In this document: piece by piece, positions 24,948 to 37,172 of the stretch | Position numbering within the stretch: position 1 is the stretch's first letter | Layout of the letters: each line of letters opens with the position of its first letter | Assembly (NCBI RefSeq): GCF_012934885.1 | Contig: NZ_CP051480.1 | Location: forward strand, 372,001-436,000 | From: Mycoplasma phocoeninasale | GTDB lineage: Bacteria; Bacillota_I; Bacilli_A; Mycoplasmatales; Metamycoplasmataceae | Direction: 5' to 3' | DNA length: 64,000 nt | The notes under the pieces: generated by a model | What the model was told of the DNA's origin: nothing | Seen by the model: the letters and a program-made list of their open reading frames with translations, nothing else | Databases searched by the model: none | Made by a program: the position numbers and the translations under genes

Positions 24948-25562
24948 ATGGAAGAGAATAAAATTACTAGTTTTAATGACCTTTTAGATGAAATCCCTCA
25001 GCCAGAAAAAGAAAAGAAAACATATAAGCGAACACTATTTAAAATTGGGCAAATTACTTCTATAAAAGCCTTTAAATATGATGGAACATTATACCGCCAA
25101 TATGAGGGAGCTAAGATTGTCGCTAATCTTGAAGATTTTGTAGTAGTCTTGCTAATTAAAAGCAAAGTCTCGGAAGAAAATATTAATTGAGTTGTTTCGG
25201 ATCCGATTTTATTTTTCTTTGCCAAAAATCATTTCTATAATGCTGTTATCACCTTAAATAAGAAAAAAGATAATTACATATACATTAATTTAGCAAGTCC
25301 ATTTTATATTGAAGATGGCATCATTAAATACATTGACTTTGATATTGATATTAAAAGTTATGTCAATAAGGATTTCAATGTTGTTGATTGGCAAGATTTT
25401 AAGAAATCGATTGTGCAATATAAATACCCAGTTAAATTAATTTATCGAGTTTATGAAGAATTAGATTTTTTACAAGAGCAACACTATGGTAAAAGTGGAA
25501 TTTTTTCAAAGAACCTAGTTGATGGCATTAAAAAAATGCTAATTGAATCTGGAGATATATAA
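24948..25562 (+). CDS. DUF402 family protein, NtdP/YgaC-like nucleotide phosphatase
   Basis: A 204-residue protein started at the ATG with GGAG six bases upstream. It follows the DUF402 pattern closely: KYDGTLYRQYEG early, NWVVSDPILFFF in the middle, then YINLASPFYIEDG and IKYIDFDIDI. These match the acidic metal-binding strands of Bacillus YgaC/NtdP, which hydrolyses nucleoside tri- and diphosphates. The Asp-rich strand IDFDIDI probably provides metal ligands. Two TGA Trp codons occur. It converges with ftsH and shares its terminator. Confidence 0.83.
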
Positions 25563-25576
25563 ATAAAATTAAAAAA

Positions 25577-25607
25577 AAGAGGATTTTAATTTTCCTCTTC
25601 TTTTTTG
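25577..25607. terminator. Shared terminator of the DUF402 gene and ftsH
   Basis: AAGAGGA (25577-25583) pairs with TCCTCTT (25593-25599), with A- and T-runs on either side. It overlaps the last codons of ftsH. Confidence 0.72.
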
Positions 25608-27772
25608 TTATCTTCTCCCTTAACATCAGCAATGTTATGTTTTTCTAGTTCTTGATTTAGCTTATCTCCATATTTGTCGTCAGTAATTTTTTTCTTACCA
25701 GCGACTTCATTGAATAGCTCATTAAAATCTCTTTCTGAATACTCTTTTTGTAAGCTTTCTTTAGATTTATTCATTGCTGGAGGAAGTTGCATGTGTTTTT
25801 CAATGTATTCAATTTCTTCAGCAACAATGGTTTCGTTAATGATTAAGGCATCCTTAATAAGTTCTAGAAGTTCACGGTTTTGAGAGATGATTTCATGTGC
25901 CTTTTTCTCAGCGGTTAGAATAATTTTTCTAATTTCTTCATCAATTTCTTGACCGACCTTGTTTGAGAAGGAAGCATTTTTCATATAGTCACGACCTAAA
26001 AATGGATTTGAGTTATCTTCTTCATATTGGATAGGACCAAGATCTGAAAGACCTCATTCGGTTACCATTTTTCTAGCAATTCCTGTAGCTTTAGCAATAT
26101 CATCACTTGCTCCAGTTGAAACATTATCAGCACCATAGATAATAGCTTCAGCAACTCTACCACCCATAAATGAAGTAATAATTGATATTAGTTCAGATTT
26201 AGAATGGTTGTATTTTTCCTCCTCCGGCATCATTAGATTATATCCGCCAGCTCTTCCACGAGGAATAATGGTAATTTTTTGAACCTTATTTCCACCTTTA
26301 ATTTTTAGTCCAACAACAGCATGTCCAGCTTCATGGTATGCAACTGAAATATTTTCTTTTTCAGAAATTGTTCTTGATTTTTTAGCTGGGCCCGCCATTA
26401 CCCGGTCAATTGCTTCATCGATTTGCGAGATAGTAATAACATTAGTTCTTTCTCTAACACTTAGTAGTGAAGCTTCATTAATTACATTTTCAAGTTGCGC
26501 CCCAGAAAATCCTGGTGTTCTTCTTGCAACTTGAGTAAAGTTTACAGAAGGATCAATTCTTTTGCCGCGAGCATGTAGTTTTAGAATTGCTTCTCTTTCT
26601 TTAATGTCTGGAAGTGAAACGGTAATAGTTCTATCAAAACGTCCAGGTCTTAGCAGAGCGGGATCTAAAACGTCTGTTCTGTTAGTAGCGGCCATGATTA
26701 AAATACCACTATTTTCTTTGATACCATCCATTTCAACTAGCAATTGGTTCAGGGTTTGTTCTCTTTCGTCATTTCCTCCACCAATACCAGCTCCTCTTGA
26801 ACGACCAACAGCATCTAATTCATCAATAAAGATAATTGCTGGAGCATTTTCACGCGCTTCTTTAAACATATCACGCACTCTCTTGGCTCCTAGTCCCACA
26901 AACATTTCCACAAAGTTTGAAGCAGAAATGAAATAAAAAGGTACATTTGCTTCTCCAGCCGTTGCTTTAGCAAGCAAGGTTTTTCCAGTTCCTGGAGGGC
27001 CACCTAATAAAATACCCTTGGGAATTCTAGCTCCAGCAGCGTCATATTTTTTTGGATTTTTTAAATAATCCACCAATTCAACAACTTCTTCTTTTACTTC
27101 TTCATTTCCAGCAATGTCTGAGAATTTCTTGTTAGTATAAACTCTTTGAGCAACTGATCTCGAGTTAAAAGTACCAGCAATTCCATCTCTGCCTTGCATT
27201 GACCTTTGTCATGAAAAGATATTCAAAATGATAGCTGTTAAAAATAGTACAGTGATAGCAGGTAAAATGTATTTTTGGAATACACTTTGTTGAGGAGGTA
27301 GTGCAAATTGAACTGCTCCTGATTGTTGTCCTCCGGCAAAAGTAACACATTTTTGAACTGCATCATTATATGTTTCTGTTCCTGCTCAAGCCATTACCGA
27401 TCTATGTAATTCAGTAATTCCAGAGAAGTCTCCAAATGCATAGGTGAATACATATTGTTGTCCTCTAAAATTTGGATTGCCAGTAATTTCTCTTAGAAAT
27501 CCACTATTTGTGGACTGTAGTGTAATTGTTAGTGTACCACTATAAGCGTTTTCGACTCACGAGGATATGTAGGTATCATCGATTTGGCTTTTTGAAGTTT
27601 CAATAATAACTTTTTTAAGAAAATTAATATCTTTAAAGTTAGTTAATGAACTTCTTACGAAATCGCTAATAATTAAACCAATCACAATAACCGCAACAAT
27701 TGCCGCGATTATCAAAAATATCGTCATAAAGCCAATTGGCTTGCGAGATTTCTTTGGTGTATTTTGATTCAT
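25586..27772 (-). CDS. ftsH: ATP-dependent zinc metalloprotease FtsH
   Basis: Membrane-bound AAA+ protease that degrades membrane and regulatory proteins. The 728-residue protein has a first membrane helix at about residues 14-36, an external domain to about 160, and a second helix before the ATPase. The AAA domain has Walker A GPPGTGKT (258-265), Walker [10 protein letters not shown] and the second-region-of-homology Arg pair. The zinc site HEAGH is near residue 480. Several TGA Trp codons split it under the standard code. It lies 71 bases after tilS on the same strand, a widespread gene order. The last 60 residues are polar and Glu/Lys-rich. Confidence 0.97.
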
Positions 27773-27843
27773 TTCTTTCCTTTCTTTTTGTTTTTAATTA
27801 ATAAATTATAAAATAAATAACAAAAAAATTATGTGATAACACC

Positions 27844-28773
27844 TTAATTGAATAATAAATGGTTTTTTTTCTTAACTAAATAATTGTTTTCATCTAGTTT
27901 AAAAGTTTTGCTGCGATTATCAGAAAGTAGAAATTGAATAATTGAATTAATTTTGTTAGTGCTTAATTTTATGTTATTGTATTTTTTATTGATTAGGTAG
28001 TAGATGAGAAAATTTAGCGAAAAATTTACGCTTTTTAAAAAATCACAGTCGAAGCCTTTTTGCTCTCACACTAGGTAAGCTGTTTCAATTTGATTATTAA
28101 TTTTTGCTAATTTTTGATTTTCAATTAAATATTGTGAACATTTTCGTTCTTTTTCTATCAGACTCTTGTTTTTTAGTGCGAGACGAATCTTATTTCGAGA
28201 ATAAATTGGCATTTCATTTGTGTAATCGGTTGCAAATAAAATGCTATTTTCTTGACAAAAATTTTCAATTTCGCTTTTTCATCATAAACTAATCATTGGC
28301 CTAAAAATTTGCATTTTGTCTAATGTTGTGTAATCTCTAATTCCAAAATAAAGTGGCTTTCTATTTGCTTTATCCTGCATGATTGCAGTTTCTAAAAAAT
28401 CATCTTTTTGATGAGCGAGCAGTAGATATGAGCATTGATACTGATCATAAATTTTTTTATAAAATTGATATCTTTGTTGTCTTGCTAGATCTTGAAAATT
28501 TCCAGATAAATTTTCCTCTTTGATTGACAAGATTTCTAATTTAATGTTATTTTCATAACAAAATATTTTTACTAATTGCTCATCATAATGACAATCGCTT
28601 CTTTTGTTGTAATTAACATGAGCAACGATAATATCTAGATTCTTCACTAAATTAAGCAATCACATAGAATCAGGTCCACCACTTACTCCGATAAGAAATC
28701 TTTCATTTGTCTTAATGTGATATTCTGCAAATTTTTCTTTTAATCTAGCAGATGCAATGTTGAAGCTATTCAT
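27844..28773 (-). CDS. tilS: tRNA(Ile)-lysidine synthase
   Basis: Converts C34 to lysidine in the CAU-anticodon tRNA-Ile so that it reads AUA. The 309-residue protein has the PP-loop SGGPDSMW near residue 30 and the following VAHVNYNKR and LLLAHQKDD motifs. It is the short mollicute form lacking the C-terminal domain of E. coli TilS. It overlaps pth by eight bases and precedes ftsH. Four or more TGA Trp codons occur. Confidence 0.94.
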
Positions 28774-29317
28774 GTAATTTGCCTGTAAATTTATTCATTA
28801 CGAAACGAATATCATTTGAAATAAAGGAAATAATGGCTTCTGCTGCCTTGTCAATTAATTTTGAAATAATATTAAAATCCTCAAAACTAAATTTACCCAA
28901 AACATAGTCGATAACACTATTGCTCCGACCAATACCAATTTTTATGCGTTTAATTTCCTGAGTGTTCAATTTTTCAATAATATCTTTCATCCCATTGTGC
29001 CCACCTGATGAACCATTTTGCTTAATTGCTGCTTGTCCAAGAGGTAGATCCATATCATCATAAACAATTAAAACGTCGCTTAAAGCAATATCATAATATT
29101 CTATTATTAGTCTTACGAATTCACCGCTACGATTCATATATGTTAGTGGTTTGGCAATAATTACATCCTTATCTTTAAAGAAAATTCCATTAAATTTCTT
29201 CTCTGTCAGCTGAATTTGCAGTTTTTCGGCAATTTTATCAATAGTCATAAAGCCAACATTATGTCTTGTCTTTTCATATTCTTTTCCTGGATTGCCAAGC
29301 CCAACGATTAACTTCAT
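28766..29317 (-). CDS. pth: Peptidyl-tRNA hydrolase
   Basis: Releases peptides from prematurely detached peptidyl-tRNA. The 183-residue protein has the canonical start LIVGLGNPGKEYEKTRHNVGF with the catalytic His in RHN, the KPLTYMNRSG loop and the YDDMDLPLG and GGHNGMKDI motifs. Its ATG shares one base with the recD2 stop (TAATG), and its end overlaps tilS by eight bases, so the cluster is translationally coupled. Confidence 0.97.
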   Translation of the reverse strand: MKLIVGLGNPGKEYEKTRHNVGFMTIDKIAEKLQIQLTEKKFNGIFFKDKDVIIAKPLTYMNRSGEFVRLIIEYYDIALSDVLIVYDDMDLPLGQAAIKQNGSSGGHNGMKDIIEKLNTQEIKRIKIGIGRSNSVIDYVLGKFSFEDFNIISKLIDKAAEAIISFISNDIRFVMNKFTGKLHE

Positions 29318-31566
29318 TATTTAACCTCATTTCATAATTTGGAAATATTTGTAATTCTTTTTGAATCACCATCATTTTTAATGCCTTCAATTAAAGCTTC
29401 TTTTTCACCTAAAATCACACTATAATTTTTTGCTCTAGTGATAGCGGTATAAATTAATTTTTTACTAAGAAGACGTTTGGCTTCCGAGAATAGAACAATA
29501 ATAACCGCTTTGCATTCACTACCTTGATATTTATGAACACTAGTGCAATATGCAGGATAAGTATTAGCTAGAAAGTCAGATCGACTAAAAGTCACTGTTT
29601 TTTCACTATCTTCAAAATCAACAGAAACATGTGTGAGTAGCTTCTCGGCACTATTTTTTTTGCTCTCTAAAGTGAAATTAGAAATATATCCAATTTCACC
29701 ATTAAAAATTTTAGTTTTAGGATCATTTGTTAAATTAATTACCTTGTCATCAAGAGCATAAGTTTTTTCGCGATATTTGATGATGTCTTGTTTTTCTAAA
29801 CTGCGATAAAATTCACTAATGCTATCGTTAATTTCGTCAATGCCGGTGTCGTAATTATAAATTGGACTTAAAATTGCAATATCACGTTTATTGTAGCCTG
29901 ATGATAGTAACTTTTCAATATATTCCTTGATTTTGTCTTTTAATTGTTCTCTTTTTGTTTCGATAAATTGTGAACTTGTTCCATCAAATTTAGGCCATTT
30001 GCCATTATTAATGCTAATTGCGTCTTTAATAATTTCATAGTTTTCTGCTTGTCGATAAATTTTGCTTAAGAAGATTGTATTAAATATTTCATTTTCAATA
30101 AAATCATTAATTAGATATCCAGGGCCAATGGCTGGCAATTGATCTTTGTCGCCGACTAGAATAATTCTTTTCAAATACCTTTTGTTAATCCCTTTCAAAA
30201 GTGAGAAAAATATATCAACGCTGACCATTGAGAATTCGTCGATAATTAAACATTCAATATTTTTGGAATAGTTTTCATTAACGTTAAAACGGTCATTATC
30301 CGGATCTCATTCAAGAAAACTGTGAATAGTCGAGGCCTTTAGTTTTCTTTGCTGATTGTTAATGTTAATTGTGGCTCGCCCTGTTGGAGTAACGACAGCA
30401 ATATCTTTTTCATGATATTTATTTAGGAGTTGATTAATAATTTCGTTAGTTATTAAAGTCTTTCCAGTGCCTGGACTACCAGTAATTAAAACTAGTTTTT
30501 CTGATAAGGCTGAAGTAATTGCTTTATGTTGGAGATCGTGGTATTTTTTATTATCTTTAAAAGGGATCGGAATTAATTTACTTTTGTTTTTAATAGCAAT
30601 AAGTCGTTCAATAATATATTTTTCCATTTCAAAAATTTCTTTGGTCGTTAAGTATATTTCGCTGTTATAGTCTAATTCAATTAGATACAATTCACTAATT
30701 AAGAGATTAATTGAATTAAGAAATTCTTCGCCATCTCTTGGTCAGTTAACGTCATAACTAATGCTTTTTAAAAGTTTTTCATAAATTTCATTTCTCTTAA
30801 CTCGGGTATGACCTGAGCTAAAGAAATAGTCAGAAATTGCCTTATAAACATGGGTTGCTTTCTTAAAAGGGTGATTAGGATTATTAAAATAAGCATTTAA
30901 TTTATCAATATCTTCTAACTTTACTTTTTTATTCTCTAGAAAGAACAAATAAAAGTTCTCCTTGTATTTTTCAATAAAACTATTTAGAGTTAAAAATTGC
31001 TTTAAGATTATTTCATAAAGCGAAGGACTTAAATTTAGTTTTAAAAATAGTAGTTGATCTTCAACTAATTGCGGATTTTCAACTAAAAATTTTCTCGCTT
31101 GTTTTCAATTCTCTTCGGAAATATTATATTTTCTGTATTCAATGTTATCATCTTCAATAATCTTTGTAATGGCATCCGCTCCTAGGTCATTAACAATTGC
31201 CCATGATTTCTCTTCACCAATGCCTCGAAAATTTGCACTTTTAAGGAATTTAACAATGTAGTTAACTTTATAGCTATCATTTTCTTTAACATTTGATATA
31301 CTTTTTGCGATATAACTATTTGGATATTTGGAAAATTTATTAGCAATAATTTGAATTTGATAAATTTTTTCATCTAAAATTATTTCCTGTAAATTAAACA
31401 AATTATTTTTAAAAATTACTGAAATTGAATTAAATTTATTTGTTTTTACATGATTAATAACATCATTTTTTTGTATCTTAAAACTGCAAATTACTACATC
31501 ACCCTTTTCAGACATTCATAATATTTTTGTAAAATAACCTTGTATAGTTGAGTACTCTTGCATCAT
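29317..31566 (-). CDS. recD2: RecD2-like helicase
   Basis: 5'-3' DNA helicase of the RecD2/TraA superfamily 1B, likely in repair or mismatch correction. About 749 residues: the ATGs at 31566 and 31563 lie upstream of a TGA-Trp codon (31516-31518) that truncates the gene under the standard code, and they restore the family N-terminus. After helix-hairpin-helix-like regions come Walker A GSPGTGKT, motif Ia PTGRA, Walker B IIDEFSM, motif III LVGDKDQLP, motif V VHKYQGSE and motif VI YTAITRAK. It has no RecBC partners here. TATAAT at 31575-31570 lies so close that the mRNA may begin at the second ATG. Confidence 0.93.
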
Positions 31567-31569
31567 ATT

Positions 31570-31575
31570 ATTATA
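31570..31575 (-). promoter_or_regulatory. -10 box of recD2
   Basis: Perfect TATAAT on the minus strand. Seven bases downstream is the A of the second ATG at 31563. No Shine-Dalgarno site precedes either ATG and no clear -35 box was found. Confidence 0.5.
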
Positions 31576-31695
31576 ATTTTAACACAAGAGCATATAAATT
31601 TTACGAGGTGCTTTTAAGTAGCAAATTTTGTATTTTTAGCAAAAAAAGTTTAAAATATACATAGTTATATTCATGTTATTTAGCGAGGTATTAAT

Positions 31696-32961
<1,266 letters not shown>

Positions 32962-32971
32962 TATAAATTTC

Positions 32972-33010
32972 AATTCATATCCTTCCCTGTGATATGAATT
33001 TTTATATTTT
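32972..33010 (+). terminator. Terminator after serS
   Basis: Perfect ten-base stem AATTCATATC (32972-32981) and GATATGAATT (32991-33000) with a nine-base loop and trailing T-rich DNA. Confidence 0.85.
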
Positions 33011-33297
33011 ATTTTTTAACGTAAATCATTACTTTTACTTTTTAACCTAAAAATATTTTTTATCTCAACGGTTTTTTAAAGAAATAATTTTACTAAAATT
33101 TTTCTATAAAAAAATACCTGTTTTTCGTTTATCTTATATTGTAAATATAAGAATAATTATTTAACGATAAATTGAGTCTAAATTTCTTTTAAAAAGGGGG
33201 TAAAAAAAGCAATAAAAAATTTAGTGTATTTTTTTTATTCAAAATTTAAGACTTTTTTTAAAGCATTATTTTTGTAAGTATATTATAATTACAAAAG
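33011..33297. other. AT-rich intergenic region before the decayed ABC genes
   Basis: No gene seen. A small inverted repeat (CTTATATT...AATATAAG) lies near 33133-33151, and TATAAT at 33284-33289 sits eight bases before the ATG of the ABC ATPase remnant. Confidence 0.45.
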
Positions 33298-34011
33298 ATG
33301 GTTAATAAAAAAAATATCTTCCAAGCGAAAAATATATATAAAAGTGTCAAGGGTCGCTTTTTAATCGACAATGCGAGTTTTTCAGTTTGGGAAAACAGAA
33401 TTCACATCCTTATCGGAGAGAACGGAGCCGGTAAATCCACCCTTATGAAAATTTGTACTGGAAGTGATTTAGACTTCGAAGGATAACTCTTCTTCGACGA
33501 AAAAAATCTTGATAGTATTGCTAATCCAAAATCATTTTTATTTTTTAATACCCATATTAAATTTCCTTACTATTTATCTGCTTTTAACTATATTAAAGAA
33601 TATTGCAGATTATTTACAGGAAGAAAAATTAATAAAAATTTAATTATTAGTAAATTTATTGAATATGGACTAGAATCAAAAATGAAAAATAATCCCAACA
33701 CTTTTTCAAGCGGGGAACAGAAAAAATTGATTTTACTATTTTCTGAAATAGCAAAACCAAGACTACTATTTCTAGATGAACCTGACTCTAATTTAGATCC
33801 AACTGCCCGAAAAATGTTGTATTTAAAATTACGAGAATTTACAAAAGCGGGAATTACAATTTTGGTTTCATCGCATTTGATTGACGAAATAAAAGATTAT
33901 GTCGATGATGCCACTTTAATAAAAAAAGGAAAAATTGTCTGAACTGGATCAATTTATAGTAGCAACGAAATATCTTATTTGTATAACCAACACATCCTAT
34001 ACAAAGCATAA
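33298..34011 (+). pseudogene. ABC transporter ATPase interrupted by an in-frame TAA
   Basis: A 238-codon frame encodes a standard single-domain ABC ATPase: Walker A GENGAGKST, signature FSSGEQKK, Walker B LLFLDEPDSNLDP and H-loop SSHLID. Codon 63, just after DFEG, is TAA (33484-33486), where relatives usually have an aromatic or hydrophobic residue before the LFFDEKN strand. The frame is otherwise open on both sides, so a single base change explains the break. The upstream fragment holds only Walker A and cannot act alone. The downstream permease gene is also short. A sequencing error is the alternative. Confidence 0.78.
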
Positions 34012-34020
34012 TAGTGATAA

Positions 34021-34701
34021 ATGCAAACTTTACTAAAAAATCATTTTAACTATTTCATAAAAAATAAATTTTATTTTGTTGCCCTACTAATTTCCTTTCT
34101 AGCAATTGGGGCAATTGTTCCATTAATTATTATTCCTCGACTTTTTAACGACTACAACTGACTAATATTTTTTATCGTTTTTTGCGTTAATTTATTTTAT
34201 TGTTCAATATTTTTGCAAATGTTTTTTATAAACTCCAAAAATAATCAATATGATACGATATCCAATTCGATGTTTTCAAATAAACGAAAAATTTTTGTTT
34301 CTAAACTACTATTTGTAATTATATGATTTACAATAATTAATTTTATTTGAACAATCGCAGTAACGATTTTATACACTAGAAAATTTGCTAATATTACTCA
34401 AGGATTTTTATTCTTCTCTGGATTTTTAGTTTCTAATTTTCTTGTATTGCTTTTATCTTTTATATTTCTTGTTTTTATAATATCTTTTTTTAAAAAGGTA
34501 TCAACAAGAAATACTATTTACTTATTGGCAACAATGGCAGCAATTTCAGCACCTCTGCTACTAAGAACTTATGTTTATAAGGTGCGCAGTGATATTAATA
34601 CTAAAAATTATTTGAAGATAGTAGAAAAATCTAAAAATAAGTTAGCAAATGAACTCGCATATCATAATAAAAAATTCATCAATAATAGCGATTATTTATA
34701 G
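34021..34701 (+). CDS. ABC-2 type permease, probably truncated
   Basis: A 226-residue protein with five or six hydrophobic helices (starting at about residues 19, 46, 98 and 136) and a polar C-terminal tail. It begins nine bases after the ATPase remnant, with no Shine-Dalgarno site, so it was translated by coupling. The context marks it as the permease of that transporter. The tail stops inside a charged helix, and the bases after the stop lead directly into the leader repeat of the lipoprotein array, so the 3' end may have been lost when the array formed. Function is probably impaired because its ATPase is broken. Confidence 0.6.
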
Positions 34702-34821
34702 TCAATGTTATCTAAATGAAAAATCGTAAAATCATAAACATCAATATCACTTTGCCAACAAAGACGACTTATATAAATTTATTTACAAATACACCAATAA
34801 CTTCAAAAAGGAAATTAAATA

Positions 34822-35955
34822 ATGAAAAAACACAAACTTAAAAGTAAATTTATTTTCGCCATAGGAGCAGCAGTGGCTTTAGTTCCGCTTGCTGCAGTTT
34901 CATGCTTTAAGAGGCTCTCTCCACGTGAGCAAAAAATCGCTGAATATAAAAAACGTTATATTGACAAGAAAAATTATGTTTTTGACGACTTCGAAGATTT
35001 CACTGTCAATAAAGAGCATATTTTATCACCGCAAGTAGCTATTGCCCATGAAAATTTCGCGAAAATATATGATGATTTTATCAAATGGTTTGATGATTTT
35101 ATGGGAAAATTTGAGATTTTTACATCAGTAATTTACGAATATGCTCCAAAAGATATCCACAATTTTTCTACGCATACGTTTTATACAAAAGAGGTAAAAA
35201 TTAATTTAAATCCAAGAAATTACCTTGATGGGAAATGAAATTATTCGCTTTTTAAAGACAGTGATAGTTATGAAAATTGAGCTGCTAATAAAGAAAAATT
35301 TGATGATTTTATTTCTAAAATTTTTCAAATCCCTAATTTAAATATTGACCTCGCTGTCTCTGGAATGAATATTTATAATGTACGACATAGATATGCAAAC
35401 GACAAAGAAAACCAAGATTATGGTTATTTTTCTAAGCTAACGCTAACAAGTGATTTTTGATCAAATACTTATGACACGGAAAAAAATGAATTTATTGAAG
35501 AACCATGGGGTGCGTCTGGTCTTCGTGCACTAATTTGAGGTACTAGATATTTAAAACCAAAGTTAAATCCCGAAGTAGAAGATAATGGTTTTAATGCTGA
35601 TAGCCATGAGATTATTCTTAAAAATGGAATTGAATATGAGGGAAGTGATTCAATTTGATATCCAACTTTTAAAAAAGATTATGGGAATTCAGCTTTCTTC
35701 TTTAAAAATTTGATAGTAATGAGAGATGATAAACCAAGACTTGACATAACATTATTTACTGATAGACCCGAAGAATTAGAGAAATATACAAATTACGACT
35801 TTCGACTAAAAACATATTTAAATAAAAAATTATTCTCGCACTTTTATATAAAAAATAAAGAAGGTGAAGTGAAGCCAATAATTGAAGAAATACTTAATCC
35901 CCTTAGAAAAGTGGAAGAAGAGCAAAAAGAGGATAATAATAAATTATTTATCTAG
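34822..35955 (+). CDS. Tandem-array lipoprotein, copy 1
   Basis: A 377-residue predicted lipoprotein with signal peptide ending LAAVSC (Cys28). The mature protein starts with a basic helix (EYKKRYIDKKNY), then a mixed domain rich in Phe, Tyr, Trp and Asp, and ends with a Glu/Lys/Asn-rich tail (EEEQKEDNNK). Eight or so Trp codons are TGA. The segment around residues 225-255 (EPWGASGLRALIWG) differs from copies 2 and 3, which points to a locally variable patch. No known domain was recognised. Likely a surface antigen. Confidence 0.85.
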
Positions 35956-35998
35956 GTCTTTTTAAATACATCAATAACTTCAAAAAGGAAATCAAATA

Positions 35999-37129
35999 AT
36001 GAAAAAGCACAAAAAATTTATCTTCGTTATGGGAGCAGCAGTGGCTTTAGTTCCGCTTGCTGCAGTTTCATGCTTTAAAAAACTAACACCAAAAGAGCAA
36101 AAAAAAGCCGAATATAAAAAACGTTATATTGACAGTAAAAATTATGTTTTTGATGACTTTGAAGATTTCACTGTCAATAAAGAGCATATTTTATCACCGC
36201 AAGTAGCTATTGCCCATGAAAATTTCGCGAAAATATATGATGATTTTATCAAATGGTTTGATGATTTTATGGGAAAATTTGAGATTTTTACATCAGTAAT
36301 TTACGAATATGCTCCAAAAGATATCCACAATTTTTCTACGCATACGTTTTATACAAAAGAGGTAAAAATTAATTTAAATCCAAGAAATTACCTTGATGGG
36401 AAATGAAATTATTCGCTTTTTAAAGACAGTGATAGTTATGAAAATTGAGCTACTAATAAAGAAAAATTTGATGATTTTATTTCTAAAATTTTTCAAATCC
36501 CTAATTTAAATATTGACCTCGCTGTCTCTGGAATGAATATTTATAATGTATGACATAGATATGCAAACGACAAAGAAAACCAAGATTATGGTTATTTTTC
36601 TAAGCTAACGCTGACAAGTGATTTTTGATCAAATACTTATGACACGGAAAAAAATGAATTCATTGAAAGACCATGGGTTCATTCTGATTTTGATGAACTA
36701 ATTTGAGGCCCTAGATATTTAAAACCAAAGTTAATTCCTGGAGTAGAAGATAATGGTTTTAATGCTGATAGCCATGAGATTATTCTTAAAAATGGAATTG
36801 AATATGAGGGAAGTGATTCAATTTGATATCCAACTTTTAAAAAACAAGAACATTATGAAAATTCATCTTTTTTCTTTGAAAATTTTATAGTAATGAAAGA
36901 TGATAAACCAAGACTTGACATAACATTATTTACTGATAGACCCGAAGAATTAGAGAAATATACAAATTACGACTTTCGACTAAAAACATATTTAAATAAA
37001 AAATTATTCTCGCACTTTTATATAAAAAATAAAGAAGGTGAAGTGAAGCCAATAATTGAAGAAATACTTAATCCCCTTAGAAAAGTGGAAGAAGAGCAAA
37101 AAGAGGATAATAATAAATTATTTATCTAG
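35999..37129 (+). CDS. Tandem-array lipoprotein, copy 2
   Basis: A 376-residue predicted lipoprotein, Cys25 in LAAVSC; its signal peptide is three residues shorter than in copy 1. It is almost identical to copy 1 from about residue 35 to 220 and again at the C-terminus. It shares with copy 3 the central variant RPWVHSDFDELIWG and the insertion KKQEHYENSSFF. An A8 tract at 36099-36106 lies just after the lipobox region, the same place where copy 4 is shifted. Confidence 0.85.
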
Positions 37130-37172
37130 GTCTTTTTAAATACATCAATAACTTCAAAAAGGAGATTAAATA

